From assembly GCA_037783415.1 (NCBI GenBank), contig JAZGTN010000150.1, forward strand, positions 2,666,001 to 2,730,000: 64,000 bases of DNA. The letters are read 5' to 3'. The DNA comes from Leptasterias polaris. Its lineage: Eukaryota > Echinodermata > Asteroidea > Forcipulatida > Asteriidae. This document shows, piece after piece, positions 12,526-24,130 of this stretch. The notes below the pieces were generated by a model, which was not told the DNA's origin, did no database searches, and worked only from the letters and a program-made list of their open reading frames with translations. The position numbers and the translations under genes are program-made. Positions within the stretch are counted from its first letter, which is position 1. Every line of letters begins with the position of its first letter.

Positions 12526-12539
12526 TGGTGGCAGCGGTG
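12526..12539 (+). promoter_or_regulatory. Putative primer-binding site
   Basis: TGGTGGCAGCGGTG follows the 5' LTR with no gap. TGG complements the CCA end of a tRNA primer. The tRNA was not identified. Confidence 0.6.
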
Positions 12540-13026
12540 AAGTATTCATCATAGAACTTTTAGATATACAATTCTCTATAATGAAAAACTGAAGAGAACC
12601 CGTCCGGGAGAAACAAAACAAAACACCGAAATCTAGCACCAGTGATTGAGAGAGCTCCGCCGCATGCGTCCGGACCGCGCCGGGAACCAGATTATGTCCG
12701 TTCTACACTATACACATGAACTCCGTGTGTGCCTCTACTCTTCGTACGTGTACGATCGAGCTAGCGACATCGTCCGTGAGTTTTAATAATGGTTTAAACT
12801 CTGAAACTGTGTTGATGTTAGCACTGTTAGTAGCCTATAGTCACCCACACAAACTAACAAATGCTTAATTGTACATGTAATCTTTAGGGAGACGAACATG
12901 ATGAACATATTGTGAACTTTGTCTTTGCAATCTACGTACATGTATCAAGTATCATCTAATTATTAACTTTGAACTGAAGTTTGAGTTTTGACTATAAACC
13001 TGTGTTTGGCATACAACATATACACA

Positions 13027-15702
13027 ATGGCTCATGCTAAACCCCTCACCCATGTGTCTCCCCCACCTCAACTAAAGCTCAAAGAAAATGCGATTGAAGA
13101 ATGGAAAATGTTCAAGCAGATGTATTCCAATTACTGCATAATAACTGAACTGAGCAAACATGACAAGGCTTATCAAAAGGCAGTTTTCCTTCACTCTATG
13201 GGCCCTGCTGGGGTAAAAATCTTCAACAGCCTTACCTTCTCTGAAGATGATGATAAAGATGATATTACCCTCATCACACAGAAACTTGACCAATACATCA
13301 TTGGTGAAGTGAATGAAACATATGAGCGCTATGTGTTCAATAAGAGGGACCAAGAAGCATCAGAATCTATAGAGGCTTATCTCTCCGCTCTCCGCTTACT
13401 CGCTAAAACTTGCAACTTTTGTGATTGTCTACAAGATAGCCTACTTCGTGACCGAATTGTTCTAGGAATTCGTGACTCACACACACGTAAACTGCTGCTA
13501 CAAAAACGCAAACTCACTCTCAAGATGGCTCTTGATATTTGCAAGGCAGCAGAAGCAACAACAATTCAGCTGAAATCCTTTGGTGAAACTGAAACTGAAG
13601 CCGTTCATAAAGTCAGTGACAGGAAAACTAAAAAAGATTATGTCAAATCTAACAAAGAATCGGCTAAACCTTCAGGGAAACTCCCAACTATCACATGCAA
13701 ATTCTGTGCTCGCAAACATCTGAGAAAAAAGGAACTCTGTCCCGCATGGGGGAAAACCTGTAGCGTGTGCAAACGAGACAATCATTTCAAGCAATGCTGC
13801 AAATTCAATAACGAGAAACGCAAAGTTCACGCACTACACGACATCTACATGTATGACTCTAATGAATCACTAGACTCTAGTGGTACTGAATCTATCAACT
13901 CCGTAGAGATTATCAATGCTGTAGGAGACACCAAGAGTGCCCTCTTTGCTGAAATGATGCTGGATGGCAAGTCAACGAAATTTCAAATAGACTCTGGAGC
14001 GACTGTCAATGTCTTGCCAAAGAAATATGTGTCTGAATCTACAATTCAACCACATAACCTTACACTAAAGATGTACAACCAGTCCACACTGAAGGCCGTT
14101 GGCAAGACCAAACTCGTCTTGCGCAACCCCATAAACAAAAAGAAATACAGAGTCGAATTCGTGGTGATTGAACCCAACTCCTTCATCCCCCTCCTCAGCC
14201 GCAGTGCTGCTGAACGGATGTCACTGATCACTGTCAACTATGACAACTTCAGACTACTGCACTCAGTAAACCTCACCTCCACTGAGAGCATTCTAGCAGA
14301 ATATGATGATGTATTCAAAGGCAAACTACCAGGTACTCTACCAGGTGTAGTTCACCTTCACATCGCAGAAGATGTAAAACCGGTACAATGCTCCCCTAAG
14401 AAGGTGCCAGTGTCACTGAAACACAAAGTTAAAACAGGACTAGCACAACTAGTTAAAGATGACATTCTCGCATCAGTTGACGAACCTACTGAATGGTGTA
14501 GTCACATGGCAGTGACAGCGAAGAAAAACTCCAATGATCTACGATATTGTATCGATCCTCGTCCACTGAACAAAGTACTGCAAAGAGAGTTGTACGAATT
14601 GCCAGTTATGGAAGACATCTTACCCGAACTTTCCAGAGCTAAAATATTCTCGAAGTTGGATCTCCGATCGGGGTATCTACATTGTGTTCTTGATGACCAG
14701 AGTAGCCTGCTCACTACTATGATGACGCCATTTGGCAGATACAGATGGAAAAGACTCCCATTTGGTCTAAAAGTCAGCTCTGAAATATTTCAGAAGCGGC
14801 TCCACCAGGCAATTGCTGACCTCGAGGGCATAGAATGCGTTGCCGATGACATCATAGTTTTTGGTGTTGGAGACACAACTGACGAGGCGGAACAAAGCCA
14901 CAATGAAAGGCTAAAACAACTCCTTCAGAGATGCAGAGAAAAAGGCATCAAACTCAATGGAGAAAAGTCCGAGATCAAATCTTCAAGCATCAACTTCATG
15001 GGACATGTTGTCACCAGTGAAGGTCTAAAAATTGATGCCAAAAAAGTGGAAGCCATCACCAAGATGAGTAATCCAACCAACCCCGTAGAGATACAACGAC
15101 TCCAAGGAAGTGTCACATACTTGGCAAAATTTCTCCCAAGACTATCAGCAGTTTTTGAACCAATCAGAAAACTCACACGAAAAGGAGCAGAATGGCAGTG
15201 GACTGAAGAACACGACAAAGCAATGGCTGACATAAAAACACTGGTTACAACTGCACCAATACTGGCCTACTACAATCCAAAGAGAGATTTGACCATACAA
15301 TGTGATGCCAGTAAATCCGGTCTCGGTGCAGCACTCCTACAAGGAGGAAAACCCATTGCTTATGCCAGTAGAGCGTTGACCCCAACTGAGCAGAGATATG
15401 CACACATTGAGAAGGAAGCTCTTGCAATTGTGTTTTCACTAGAAAGATTCCATCAATACACTTTTGGTCATAAAGTTCAAGTTGAAAGTGACCATAAGCC
15501 GCTGGAGACGATTGTCAAAAAACCGCTTCATCGTGCCCCAAGACGTCTTCAAGGAATGCTGATGAGAATGTTGAATTACGACATAGAGATTATCTGGAAA
15601 AAGGCACAGAGATGCATCTTGCAGATATGCTTTCCAGATCCTACCTGCCTTACACTGATGGATCAGATGATTTTGCTCAGGTCAACCTGGTTGATAACTT
15701 GA
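13027..15702 (+). CDS. Gag-protease-reverse transcriptase-RNase H polyprotein of the LTR element
   Basis: 891-residue frame from the ATG at 13027; earlier in-frame codons have no ATG. Order: gag; a Cys-rich knuckle (CKFC...CSVC...HFKQCC, about residues 218-259); aspartic protease with the DSGA active site; RT with the catalytic VADD (Val replacing the common Tyr/Phe); RNase H (CDASKSGLG, then SDHKPLE). Gag and pol share one frame with no frameshift between them. The RNase H-to-integrase linker is lost at about 15600, where the frame shifts by one within a short A run and runs to an early stop at 15702. It is a mobile-element protein acting in virus-like particles. Confidence 0.88.
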   Translation: MAHAKPLTHVSPPPQLKLKENAIEEWKMFKQMYSNYCIITELSKHDKAYQKAVFLHSMGPAGVKIFNSLTFSEDDDKDDITLITQKLDQYIIGEVNETYERYVFNKRDQEASESIEAYLSALRLLAKTCNFCDCLQDSLLRDRIVLGIRDSHTRKLLLQKRKLTLKMALDICKAAEATTIQLKSFGETETEAVHKVSDRKTKKDYVKSNKESAKPSGKLPTITCKFCARKHLRKKELCPAWGKTCSVCKRDNHFKQCCKFNNEKRKVHALHDIYMYDSNESLDSSGTESINSVEIINAVGDTKSALFAEMMLDGKSTKFQIDSGATVNVLPKKYVSESTIQPHNLTLKMYNQSTLKAVGKTKLVLRNPINKKKYRVEFVVIEPNSFIPLLSRSAAERMSLITVNYDNFRLLHSVNLTSTESILAEYDDVFKGKLPGTLPGVVHLHIAEDVKPVQCSPKKVPVSLKHKVKTGLAQLVKDDILASVDEPTEWCSHMAVTAKKNSNDLRYCIDPRPLNKVLQRELYELPVMEDILPELSRAKIFSKLDLRSGYLHCVLDDQSSLLTTMMTPFGRYRWKRLPFGLKVSSEIFQKRLHQAIADLEGIECVADDIIVFGVGDTTDEAEQSHNERLKQLLQRCREKGIKLNGEKSEIKSSSINFMGHVVTSEGLKIDAKKVEAITKMSNPTNPVEIQRLQGSVTYLAKFLPRLSAVFEPIRKLTRKGAEWQWTEEHDKAMADIKTLVTTAPILAYYNPKRDLTIQCDASKSGLGAALLQGGKPIAYASRALTPTEQRYAHIEKEALAIVFSLERFHQYTFGHKVQVESDHKPLETIVKKPLHRAPRRLQGMLMRMLNYDIEIIWKKAQRCILQICFPDPTCLTLMDQMILLRSTWLIT

Positions 15703-16565
15703 GTATTGGACCAGACAGACTACGAAAAATAAAAGAAGAAACAGACAAAGATGAATCTCTGCAACTACTGAAAGTGGTGATTCAACAAGGGTGGCCCGAT
15801 ACGAAAAACTCCCTTCCATCTCAAACGTTGCCATACTTCAATCTTCGTGACGAACTTTCCATTCACGATGGTCTCGTGTTCCGGGGGGAGCGCATTGTAA
15901 TACCAAGCTCACTCAGGACAGAAATGACACAGACAGTTCACAACTCTCATCTCGGTGTTGAGAGTTCCCTCAGAAGAGCTCGGGAGTGTCTATACTGGCC
16001 AGGCATGTCTGCTGAGATAAAACAGTTTGTATCGAAATGTGACGCTTGTCGATCATATGAGACAAAAAACCAGAAAGAAACACTCATGCCTCATGATCTA
16101 CCACACCGCCCTTGGGAGAAAATTGGAATTGATCTTCTAGAGTATGATGGTAAAGACTACTTGATCACCATCGACTATCTGTCTAACTTCTGGGAAATAG
16201 ACAGACTTCATGACCTGACCTCAAAAACTGTCATAAAAAAGTTGAAAACTCACTTTGCAAGATATGGCATCCCAAACACGGTCATCAGCGACAATGGTGG
16301 TCAGTTCACGTCCGACGACTTCAAGAAATTCTCCAAGGTTTGGGATTTTGAACACTTCACTATCTCCCCCAAACACAGCCAATCTAATGGTAAAGTGGAA
16401 TCAGCTGTGAAGGCTGCCAAAAGACTACTAAAGAAGTGCAAGAAAGCCAAATCTGATCCCTACATGGCACTTCTTGAACTGAGAAATACTCCAACTCAAG
16501 GAATCAGCAGCAGTCCGGCACAAAGACTGCATAGCCGGAGAACCAGAACTTCTGCCCACTTCTAA
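15612..16565 (+). CDS. Integrase-encoding continuation of pol (frame-shifted)
   Basis: Continues the polyprotein in the next frame: linker (HLADMLSRS), HHCC zinc-binding region (H...H then CDAC, 16040-16050) and the DDE catalytic core with ID, SDNGGQF and KVES. It ends prematurely at 16565 after SPAQRL because of a second frame break near 16550. Both breaks change the reading by one position. They could be real inactivating indels or base-calling errors. Confidence 0.82.
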   Translation: MHLADMLSRSYLPYTDGSDDFAQVNLVDNLSIGPDRLRKIKEETDKDESLQLLKVVIQQGWPDTKNSLPSQTLPYFNLRDELSIHDGLVFRGERIVIPSSLRTEMTQTVHNSHLGVESSLRRARECLYWPGMSAEIKQFVSKCDACRSYETKNQKETLMPHDLPHRPWEKIGIDLLEYDGKDYLITIDYLSNFWEIDRLHDLTSKTVIKKLKTHFARYGIPNTVISDNGGQFTSDDFKKFSKVWDFEHFTISPKHSQSNGKVESAVKAAKRLLKKCKKAKSDPYMALLELRNTPTQGISSSPAQRLHSRRTRTSAHF

Positions 16566-16635
16566 CAGCCTGTTGATACCAAGAGGCACGGACATCTTGA
16601 ATAGTGAGCGATCCAAAATGAAACATTCCAGAGAA

Positions 16636-17156
16636 AACAGTCAGACAAGTACAACAAACACGCAAAGGATTTGCCGTTGTTAGCAGAAGGAGATACAGTC
16701 CGACTGAAACCATTCCGCTCAGGAGAAAAACAATGGCCCAGGGCCATGATAAACAAGAGACTGGATGAGAGATCATATGAAATCGAAACCCAACAAGGAC
16801 AGATTTTGAGACGCAATCGTGTTGATCTGAAGAAGACACGTGAAGTACCACCAGTCATGCGGGATCACACGAACATACATGTAAGACACTTACATACACC
16901 CACCACCGCTGACCAAAGCGCTAGAAAACAGAACACTCTACCCCCAAAGCATCACCCAACCCCACATGTACCGGATGGACCTGGAACACCTAAGAAACAC
17001 ATACACATGCCTAACTTGGAAGACCTCCCAGAACAGCACCAAACGATGGTCCCAAACCCTGAGAAAGAAACTATTAAACTGAAAGACTTGCCAAAAACCA
17101 GATCTGGTAGACTGATCAACGAGCCTATTAGACTGAAAGACTATGTTAAATACTGA
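16636..17156 (+). CDS. C-terminal integrase segment of the LTR element
   Basis: A third frame resumes the polyprotein after a further break near 16635. It carries a small beta-barrel-like module (LLAEGDTVRLKPF, then RRNRVDLKK) typical of the integrase C-terminus in gypsy elements, then a proline-rich tail ending at the stop at 17156. It has no independent start codon, so it is not expected to be translated alone. Confidence 0.65.
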
Positions 17157-17488
17157 GAACTGAGTTCGGAACAAAACTTAAGTTGCTGTTTACAAATTGA
17201 CAGTTTTTTGTTTTGTTTTTTACTTCAAACATAAAAGGCGTTTTAAAAGATGTGTGCCTTCAAAAGCTAAAAGTGTGAAAATATTTTGGATTCTCACTTG
17301 AATCCATCATTTTTTCTGAAGAAGAAAGAAAAAGAGAGAAAAAGAAAATAAGTTTCCCCTATTTTTTATTTTTTTCCTTTTGATTTTTTATTTTTTTTTT
17401 CCTTTGGAGAAAACATGATATATTGCCTTTCTCAAATAACTAGTTTGCCCAGTTTTCAAGTTGTTGTTTTCAAAAATGTTTCTTCCTT

Positions 17489-17501
17489 AAAAAGAGGAGG
17501 A
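17489..17501 (+). promoter_or_regulatory. Polypurine tract
   Basis: AAAAAGAGGAGGA lies directly before the 3' LTR, as required for plus-strand DNA priming. Confidence 0.8.
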
Positions 17502-17660
17502 TGTTGCAATATGCATAAAGTTGTTTATTGACCTTTGACCTGTCGAGTGTTGCATTAAACGTTCCCGGATGTTAGCTGAAAACAGTGATTCCTGTCTACA
17601 ATATTGTGCTCCTAAAATCATTGATTATTACCTATATATGAGGCATAGACTATTGAAACA
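17502..17660 (+). repeat. 3' LTR (159 bp)
   Basis: Matches the 5' LTR over all 159 bp and is followed by the target duplication GACTG. Confidence 0.93.
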
Positions 17661-19439
17661 GACTGTACCTAGATTGGTTTCAGGTTTTGGATACTAAAAG
17701 ATCAAGGGGGGCGTTGCAACACGTCATATAGGGGCAGTGGTCAAGTGCACATTGGCATAATAATCTTATAGTAGAGTCAGAGTTCACTCGAGTACCAAGT
17801 ACGTGAACTCGAGTACGAGAACTTTACTCACCGAGTACAAGAGAGTACGATTAACGTCGAAAACATATTACTTGAGTACCATATATGATTGCTAACAACT
17901 ATGGGTGTGAAACTAACTGATGGTCAGTACTGGTTACCTTGCAAACAAGAGAGCGGCAGCACTAGGAGAAGGTTCCTTATTGTCCTTTGCGCTATATGCT
18001 CGCATGGGCACACATGGAACCAAACCAACTTAGTCGCGTGTTTCTAATCTTTGGAGCAGATGATGTACATGGGTTGGAAATGTTTCTATTACTTACCGAA
18101 AAGGAAACCTCCTGCTAACAAACCGAAACCACGGACTAAAAACATGCAAGCTGTGGCAGACACTCTTCTCTCTTCAGTAACGCTATGTGTCAAGACGAAC
18201 ATCAATGGAAATAGGACTCCAAAACAAAGCCCGGCAAGAGTAGCTAGGGTAGCAATTGCCTCGTATGACGTTGAAGCGATGGGATCAAGGAGACACATCA
18301 GGGCAAGAAGGAAAGCCGACCCAGCAAAGATATCCTGTGTTTGGAATAGTCCGCGGTCGATGAAAAAACTGGACGAAAGGCGTCCAAACAAAGTTCCGAG
18401 GCCGCCGAAAGTGGCCAGGAAGGACGACCTCGTCTCACTGAAGCCCAGAGCAACACAATTGGGAATGAGATAGATATGCCAAGCAAAAAATAACATCCCC
18501 TCTATGAAATTGACAATCTGAGTGGTGACGAATCCCGGTTCATCAACGAACACTTGGAGGTCAATTTTCTCAAACAGTGTTCCAAACGTTATTCTGCAGT
18601 TGTCCCAGAGTGACTCGTTTGGAGGTTGGTTTGTTGTAGAGCTTGGCACACCATCAGCTTCCGGTATCGGTTTGTAGGTGTCTCTGGTACGCAGAGGTCG
18701 AACAAGAGCAGCGAAGACGCAAAAATTTGCCGACATGGCACCGAGAAGAGCCAGAGCACCTCGCCAACCATAGAGCTGGACCAGTTGCTGAACTACGGGA
18801 AGGAAGATCATCATACCCAGAGGGCCGCCTGCCCAGCTGATCCCAATCATGGAAGCGAAATTATCTGGGAAATACTGCAGCAGAACTGCGACTGAAGCAG
18901 TTCGTATCATAGAAAACCCAAAACCTATGCAAATTTTTAAATTTTTTTTTTTTTTTAACGATGGGGAAAATCGTGTGCCCAGCCTGTGGAATGAAGTACG
19001 GACAGTGCAAAGGTCGTGGAACAATATTGTGTCTAAACATAGTGTTAAAAGGAAACCGAGTGTGAAAGTTTGGTCGTTTTCTGCCATTTACAAGTCAATG
19101 TATATGATAGGAAAATGAACGTCGAAATACTATTTTGGTGACTGAAAAAAATACAGCGGAAACAAACGATTTCGATTGTTTTCAAATATATTAATATGAC
19201 TTGTATTTATCGAAAAATCACCCAGTACTTTGGGATTGTCTTTTTACGAAGCCTCCCCGATGTCAACATTTTATAACAACTTGATGTTGCTGCTGCTGTT
19301 CTTGTTGTTGTTTCCCCATCCCTCCTTTCTCTCCTGTTTATTTCTTTCTTTCTTCTTTTGTCATTGTGTTGGGGCGATAAACTACGCTATGATGACTACG
19401 AAGCTTTTTAAAGAGAGATAGGTGAAACAAATCGGGGGG

Positions 19440-19640
19440 AAAATCTTTGGTTTGAGGAAAATAATCTTCGCTCGAACAAAACAAATCTTCGTTCAAAAGA
19501 ACAAAACAAATATTCGTTCAAAATTTTAAAAAATCTTTGTTCGAACGAAGATTTTAAAACTGTGTTCAAACGGGAAAACAAAAACCTCTTTCGAAAAATC
19601 TTCGTTCGCATGAAAAAACATTCTCGTAAGAAGTTAAAAC
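19440..19640. repeat. GTTCGAAC-palindrome cluster
   Basis: Repeated short units of the type AATCTTCGTTCGAACAAA, many centred on the palindrome TTCGAA. The duplicate is at 27985-28150, followed there by a further cluster (28345-28690). Non-coding; probably a degenerate inverted-repeat element. It lies between B exon 3 and the block boundary. Confidence 0.6.
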
Positions 19641-20902
19641 GAACAAAAATTTGAGCAAACCCACGGCGCGTGCATGTAGACACAGATGTCACTGTTGTCG
19701 ACCCTGCATGCAGTCTAGCAAGCAGGCTGTAGACGTGACTGTGAGCGTGCCTCCACGTCGTCAACAATTTACTTTTGTGTTTCTGGCAGCATAAATTAAC
19801 TTGAGAATGGATTCCCGTCGAAGTTTGGATATGTTTTCACCACAAACATTTAAATCTGAGAAACAATCGGACATGAATCGTTTCTCAGATTTCTTAAAGA
19901 TGGTGTCCGTTCGGGAATGCTGCAGCCAGAGATGCGGATTTTACCGACTGTCCCTCTCGCTAAACGTGGATGGTTTCGACGTTTGTGTGAAAATACCGGA
20001 CACTTATTGCCAAGTTTTCCCAAGAAGTAGACACTATAATCAGCTGAAACTTTCACATGTGACTTTTATTGTATTTTCCTTTTTAATTTTGTCTTTAAAT
20101 CAGCATTACGGTGAGAGAACAGAATTAAAACAAATGGGACAGAAAAATTCGTGAGTAAAAAAAAACCTATTTATTTTTATTTTATTTATTTATTTATTTT
20201 AAATCTTCGGACAAAAGTACATATATACATTTTTAAAATTGTCCGGGTCAAGACAAAAGTTTAAAAAACTGTCATCATAGATGTGTCAGACCCAATAAAA
20301 TCCTCTACTACAAAGTTATATACAAAAACCAAAATACAAATGTGAAGCAAACGTGACTCACTTAAGGAGACAGGATAAAAAGACAAATAGGGCCACAAGC
20401 AAAGCAAAACAAGAAAACTTGATTAAAAGGAGATTAAAAACATTAATGAGCAAAAATCAAAGACAGTTAAAATGCTCTCTCATTGTAACTTATCATCTGA
20501 CGAGTAAAACAATGACATTGTTCATAACTGTCATAAAAAATTGATATAATGCCAAGAAATGTAGTTTCGAATAATTGATTGTAAATTGAATGGTTCAACA
20601 TTTCATTTTTCTTTTTAATTAAAAAAGTAAAATTTTACACCATCTACTTGCTTCAGCGAACGTTTTTGGAGGCTTACTCATGTACTGCATGTACCTATAT
20701 GAAATTGACAATCAATAGTTACAGGGTAAACATTTAAAAACGAAGTTTTGTTAAAGGCTGAAAAACAGGAAGGGGGAAACAAGCTGAATGTAACTCTTCA
20801 TGTGGTTATGACCCCAAAAAGCAAGTGTGTAACTTTACCAGAAAACCTACTTAAATAGATATTAAATTGGCATCGGCGATAAAAGAAATTTTATTTGTTT
20901 TA

Positions 20903-21063
20903 CCCATACACTGCTTTAGTGGTAAGATATCTGCTCTAAAATGGGAAAGGTCTTAGATTCGAATTCCATCCAAGTAATAAGCCTCGGGATTTTTGTTTGC
21001 AGGAATCGGGAAAGTATTGAGTATACAGTGCTTTACACACACATCGATGTATGGGTAAAATCT
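20903..21063 (+). mobile_element. Degenerate tRNA-derived SINE, family 2 (block 2 copy)
   Basis: Duplicate of the element at 6318-6478 with almost identical sequence. It arose by the segmental duplication, not by a second insertion. Confidence 0.55.
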
Positions 21064-21326
21064 AACATTAGAAAGCCTACTTACTTAGTAAGCATCCTAT
21101 GGGATTATTTAGTCTGTAGCTCCTTTTGATAGGATATCAATAAAATTTGTCGAAAAACCTAAACCTCAAGTATCGCCTGCAGGCGACTTTTAGAAATGTC
21201 GGTCTTAATGAAATAATCGTGACAGTTTTTACTGTTTTCTCAACGAATAGACACTTTATTCAACTGAAACTTCCACAGGTGACTTTATTGTGTCATTCTT
21301 GATAATTTTGCCCAGCTCATTCCATC

Positions 21327-24130
21327 CTACTTTCGAGTTTTACATGCAAAGCACGCGGTTCTCAACGTCAATGACAACGCCCCAGTGACAGCTGAAAGTA
21401 CTCCAATCGTACAGAAAACAACTCCATAATCACCAGTCATGTCATATATCCAACCTGTGTTTGCAGCACAAATAAAACATAGTAAATAACACAGTTGCGA
21501 AATATTAGCCTACTTAAAATAGGAAGGAACATTTTTGGACGCTAGGTGGCAGATAAATAATCAGGTAAGTCCACCATATCTTATTGGCCACATGTTATAT
21601 GTACATAAAAAAGTAAGATGCAAGGTTATTGAGCCTAATTTGGACAAAGTGAAATATTAAAATCCCTTGTCAGCCAATTTATGTACCGTTGTACCATCAA
21701 AGCAATAGCGCTCGTAACGTATTACATTTTGTTTTCACAAACTAATTAATATTGATATATCAAGGAGAACTTTATTTTACTGTTTCAACTGACACGAAGC
21801 AAGTCAGAACTTGTCAAATGTTCGTTTTGTATTATACATGTGCATTCGGTGCTTTTTTGCGCTACACAATTAATTTTGCGCTACACAATTAAAACAAAAT
21901 TTGTGGCAGATGAAGCACTGACGACCTCTAAAAATCATGTTCGTAGTAACTGTTTCCGAGCGAATTTAAATTTATCGGAGTACGTGCCTGAGCTTTGACA
22001 CAAAGGACTAAAAGGCTAACGAATGAACTTGCAACCGTCTGTTTGAAAAGCTCATTTCCACATGGTAAAACAGTTGGTCTTCACGCAGACCGTACCGAGA
22101 TTGGCTTCAGGTTTTGGATACTAAACGATCGAGGGGGCTGTTGCAATCCCAGGGGCGATGGTCAACTGCACATTGGCACAATAAGTATCGGTAGTGGCGT
22201 CAGAGTAGAATTCTAAGTCGAGTGGCGAGTACGTGACCTCGAGTACGAGTTAATTGCCAATTGGCAATGTAGGAAAGAAACCAATTAGATTGCTTGTTTT
22301 CAATCTTTAGTTTAGAAGATATGTTTTGGAAATGTCCCCTTTACTTACCGAACAGGAAGCCTCCAGCTGACATACCGCAACTACCGAATAGAAACATCCA
22401 AGCTATGGCAGACAGTCTTCTCGCTTCAGGAAAACTAACTGACAAGGCGAACATCAATGGAAGTAGGACTCCAAAACAAAGCCCGGCAAGAGTAGCTAGG
22501 GTAGCAACTGCCTCGTACGATTGTGAAGCGATGGGATTTAGGAGACACACTACGGCCAGCAGGAAAGACGAACCAGCCAAAAGATTCTGTGTTTGAAGTA
22601 GTCCGCGGTCGATGAGAAAACCGGACGAAAGGCGCCCAAACAAAGTTCCAAGGCCGCCGAAAGTGGCCAGGAATGACGACATCGTCTCACTGAAGCCCAG
22701 AGCAACACCATTGGGGATGAGATAGATATGCCAAGCAAAAGATAACATCCCACATAAGAAATTGACAATCTGAGTGGTGACGAATCCCGGGTCATCAACA
22801 AACATTTGGAGGTCAATTTTCTCAAACAGTGTTCCAAACGTTTGTCTCCAGTTGTCCCAGAGTGACTCGTTTGGAGGTTGGTTTGTTGTAGAGCTTGGCA
22901 CACCATCAGCTTCCGGTATCGGTTTGTAGGTGTCTCTGGTACGCAGAGGTCGAACCAGAGCAGCGAAGACGCAGTAATTTGCCGACATGGCACCGAGAAG
23001 AGCAAGAGCTCCTCGCCAACCATAGAGCTGGATCAGTTGCTGAACTACGGGAGGGAAGATCATCATACCCAGAGGGCCGCCTGCCAAGCTGATCCCATTC
23101 ATGAAAGCGAAACTGTCTGGAAAATACTGCAGCAGAACTGCGGCTGAAACAGTTTGCATCATGGAATACCCAAAACCTTTACAAATTTGAAAATATAATG
23201 TATTTTTTATTACCATTGGAAAGCCGTGTTAAAGTTTCCGTTCGAACGAAGATTACTTTTTTGTCAAACAAAGATACCCCACCCCTTCCATTTTTGTGAA
23301 CCTATATCTCTTTAAAAACTCCATAATGAACTATAATAATGCGGGTATTATCAATCCATATAATTGCCTACCCCATTTTGGATGCTGCATTATGGATTAG
23401 CCATGCAATCTCTCCTTAATTTTGAAGGGGAAAACAGATTAAAATTTACGTTAGCTGAGTGAGATTAATTGTTTTCCGGTTTTCTCATATTCCGGTATTC
23501 GTTCAAATTCAAACGCTGCGTTATGGCTAATCTGTTAAGTCCCCTTCAGGCTCATTAAAAAAAGAAAGAAATTAACGCTGCGAGTTGCTGGAAATTGATA
23601 GACTTCTAATAAAAATACTTACTGCATACGATGAAACCCAGAGCAATGTGGACCAGAGACTGCGATACCACTGTGGCTATGAGAGATATAGCAAATACTG
23701 CACCACTAAAAATCATCAGTGGTCTAGCTCCCAGTATTTTCAGCAAAACTCCAGTGAAGATCCCTTAAAAGGCAAAATCCATTTTAAAGATTGGTCATAC
23801 ATTCATTGTAGCTTGTTACTTGTATGAGACCACCAAGTGTTAGATCACTATGGTACTTATACACTAGCTCACTAGCTGTACAGTGAAAACTCTTCTCTAG
23901 CTTGAAAATTTCACAGTGAACAAAATTCAAAGCTTACCTGTTACGCTGCCAATGGTGAATGTGAGGCTAACGGTCAGACCTGCTGCACGTGTGGAGCATT
24001 CAAAGTACTCAACAAACTCATCTATGAACACCCCCATGGACTTGAAGACACCATAGGACACGAAACATACGCCCATCCTTACTAAGAGAATCACCCAGCG
24101 CCACGGACCTACTGGTGATGCGCCTATCAT
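21327..24130 (-). CDS. SLC16-like monocarboxylate transporter, copy C (4 exons)
   Basis: Minus-strand coding exons: 23938-24130, 23623-23763, 22349-23176 and 21327-21454 (stop TAG); 429 residues, all junctions phase 1, GT-AG. Nearly identical to copy A, its duplicate, and without the retrotransposon in intron 1. Signatures: GPWRWVIL in TM1, YFPDSFAFMNGISLAGG at about residues 129-145, YGWRG at 163-167. The start ATG at 24128-24130 is conserved with copies A and F. A polyadenylation signal (TTTATT on plus) lies at 21255-21260. Substrate cannot be read from sequence. Its exons 1-2 are also the nearest 5' exons available to the headless copy B. Confidence 0.83.

Larger units (their letters stand above)
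12367..17660 (+). mobile_element. Ty3/gypsy-type LTR retrotransposon, recently inserted
   Basis: Full-length element: 5' LTR 12367-12525, primer site from 12526, gag-protease-RT-RNase H frame 13027-15702, integrase frame 15612-16565, C-terminal integrase frame up to 17156, polypurine tract 17489-17501, 3' LTR 17502-17660. It is flanked by the 5-bp target duplication GACTG (12362-12366 and 17661-17665). The empty site is preserved in block 2 (about 26190-26200). The two LTRs are identical as read, so insertion postdates the segmental duplication. RT before integrase places it in Ty3/gypsy; a Mag/SURL-like lineage is plausible but not established. Polyprotein frames are broken at about 15600, 16550 and 16635, so this copy is unlikely to be autonomous unless these are assembly errors. 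Confidence 0.93.
11794..18924 (-). pseudogene. SLC16-like transporter, copy B: exons 3-4 only, split by an LTR retrotransposon
   Basis: Only exon 3 (18097-18924, 828 nt) and exon 4 (11794-11933, stop at 11794-11796) are present. No exon 1 or 2 is found before copy C begins at 21327, because the duplication breakpoint at about 19790 falls between exon 3 and exon 2. The remaining exons are open with intact splice sites. Intron 3 is enlarged by the 5.3-kb LTR element at 12367-17660. Compared with copy D, several residues conserved in the other copies have changed (MNGISLAG to MIGISWAG, IFPP to IFLP, IPNG to IPNC, AWMF to ACMF), suggesting relaxed constraint. Alternative: it is expressed by splicing from exons 1-2 of copy C, which are in compatible phase. 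Confidence 0.72.
5236..19790. repeat. Tandem segmental duplication, block 1 (genes A and B)
   Basis: This stretch matches 19819-28320 in order and orientation over nearly its whole length. It includes the same SINE (6318 versus 20903), the same GTTT array (10990 versus 24814) and the same exons (A matches C; B exons 3-4 match D exons 3-4). Homology starts at GAAGTTTGGATATG (about 5236 and 19819) and ends at TTTCTGGCAGCAT (about 19790 and 28320). Block 1 is longer because it carries the LTR element (12367-17660) and the non-LTR insertion (9237-10280). It lacks about 280 bp that block 2 keeps at 24473-24750. Confidence 0.9.
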
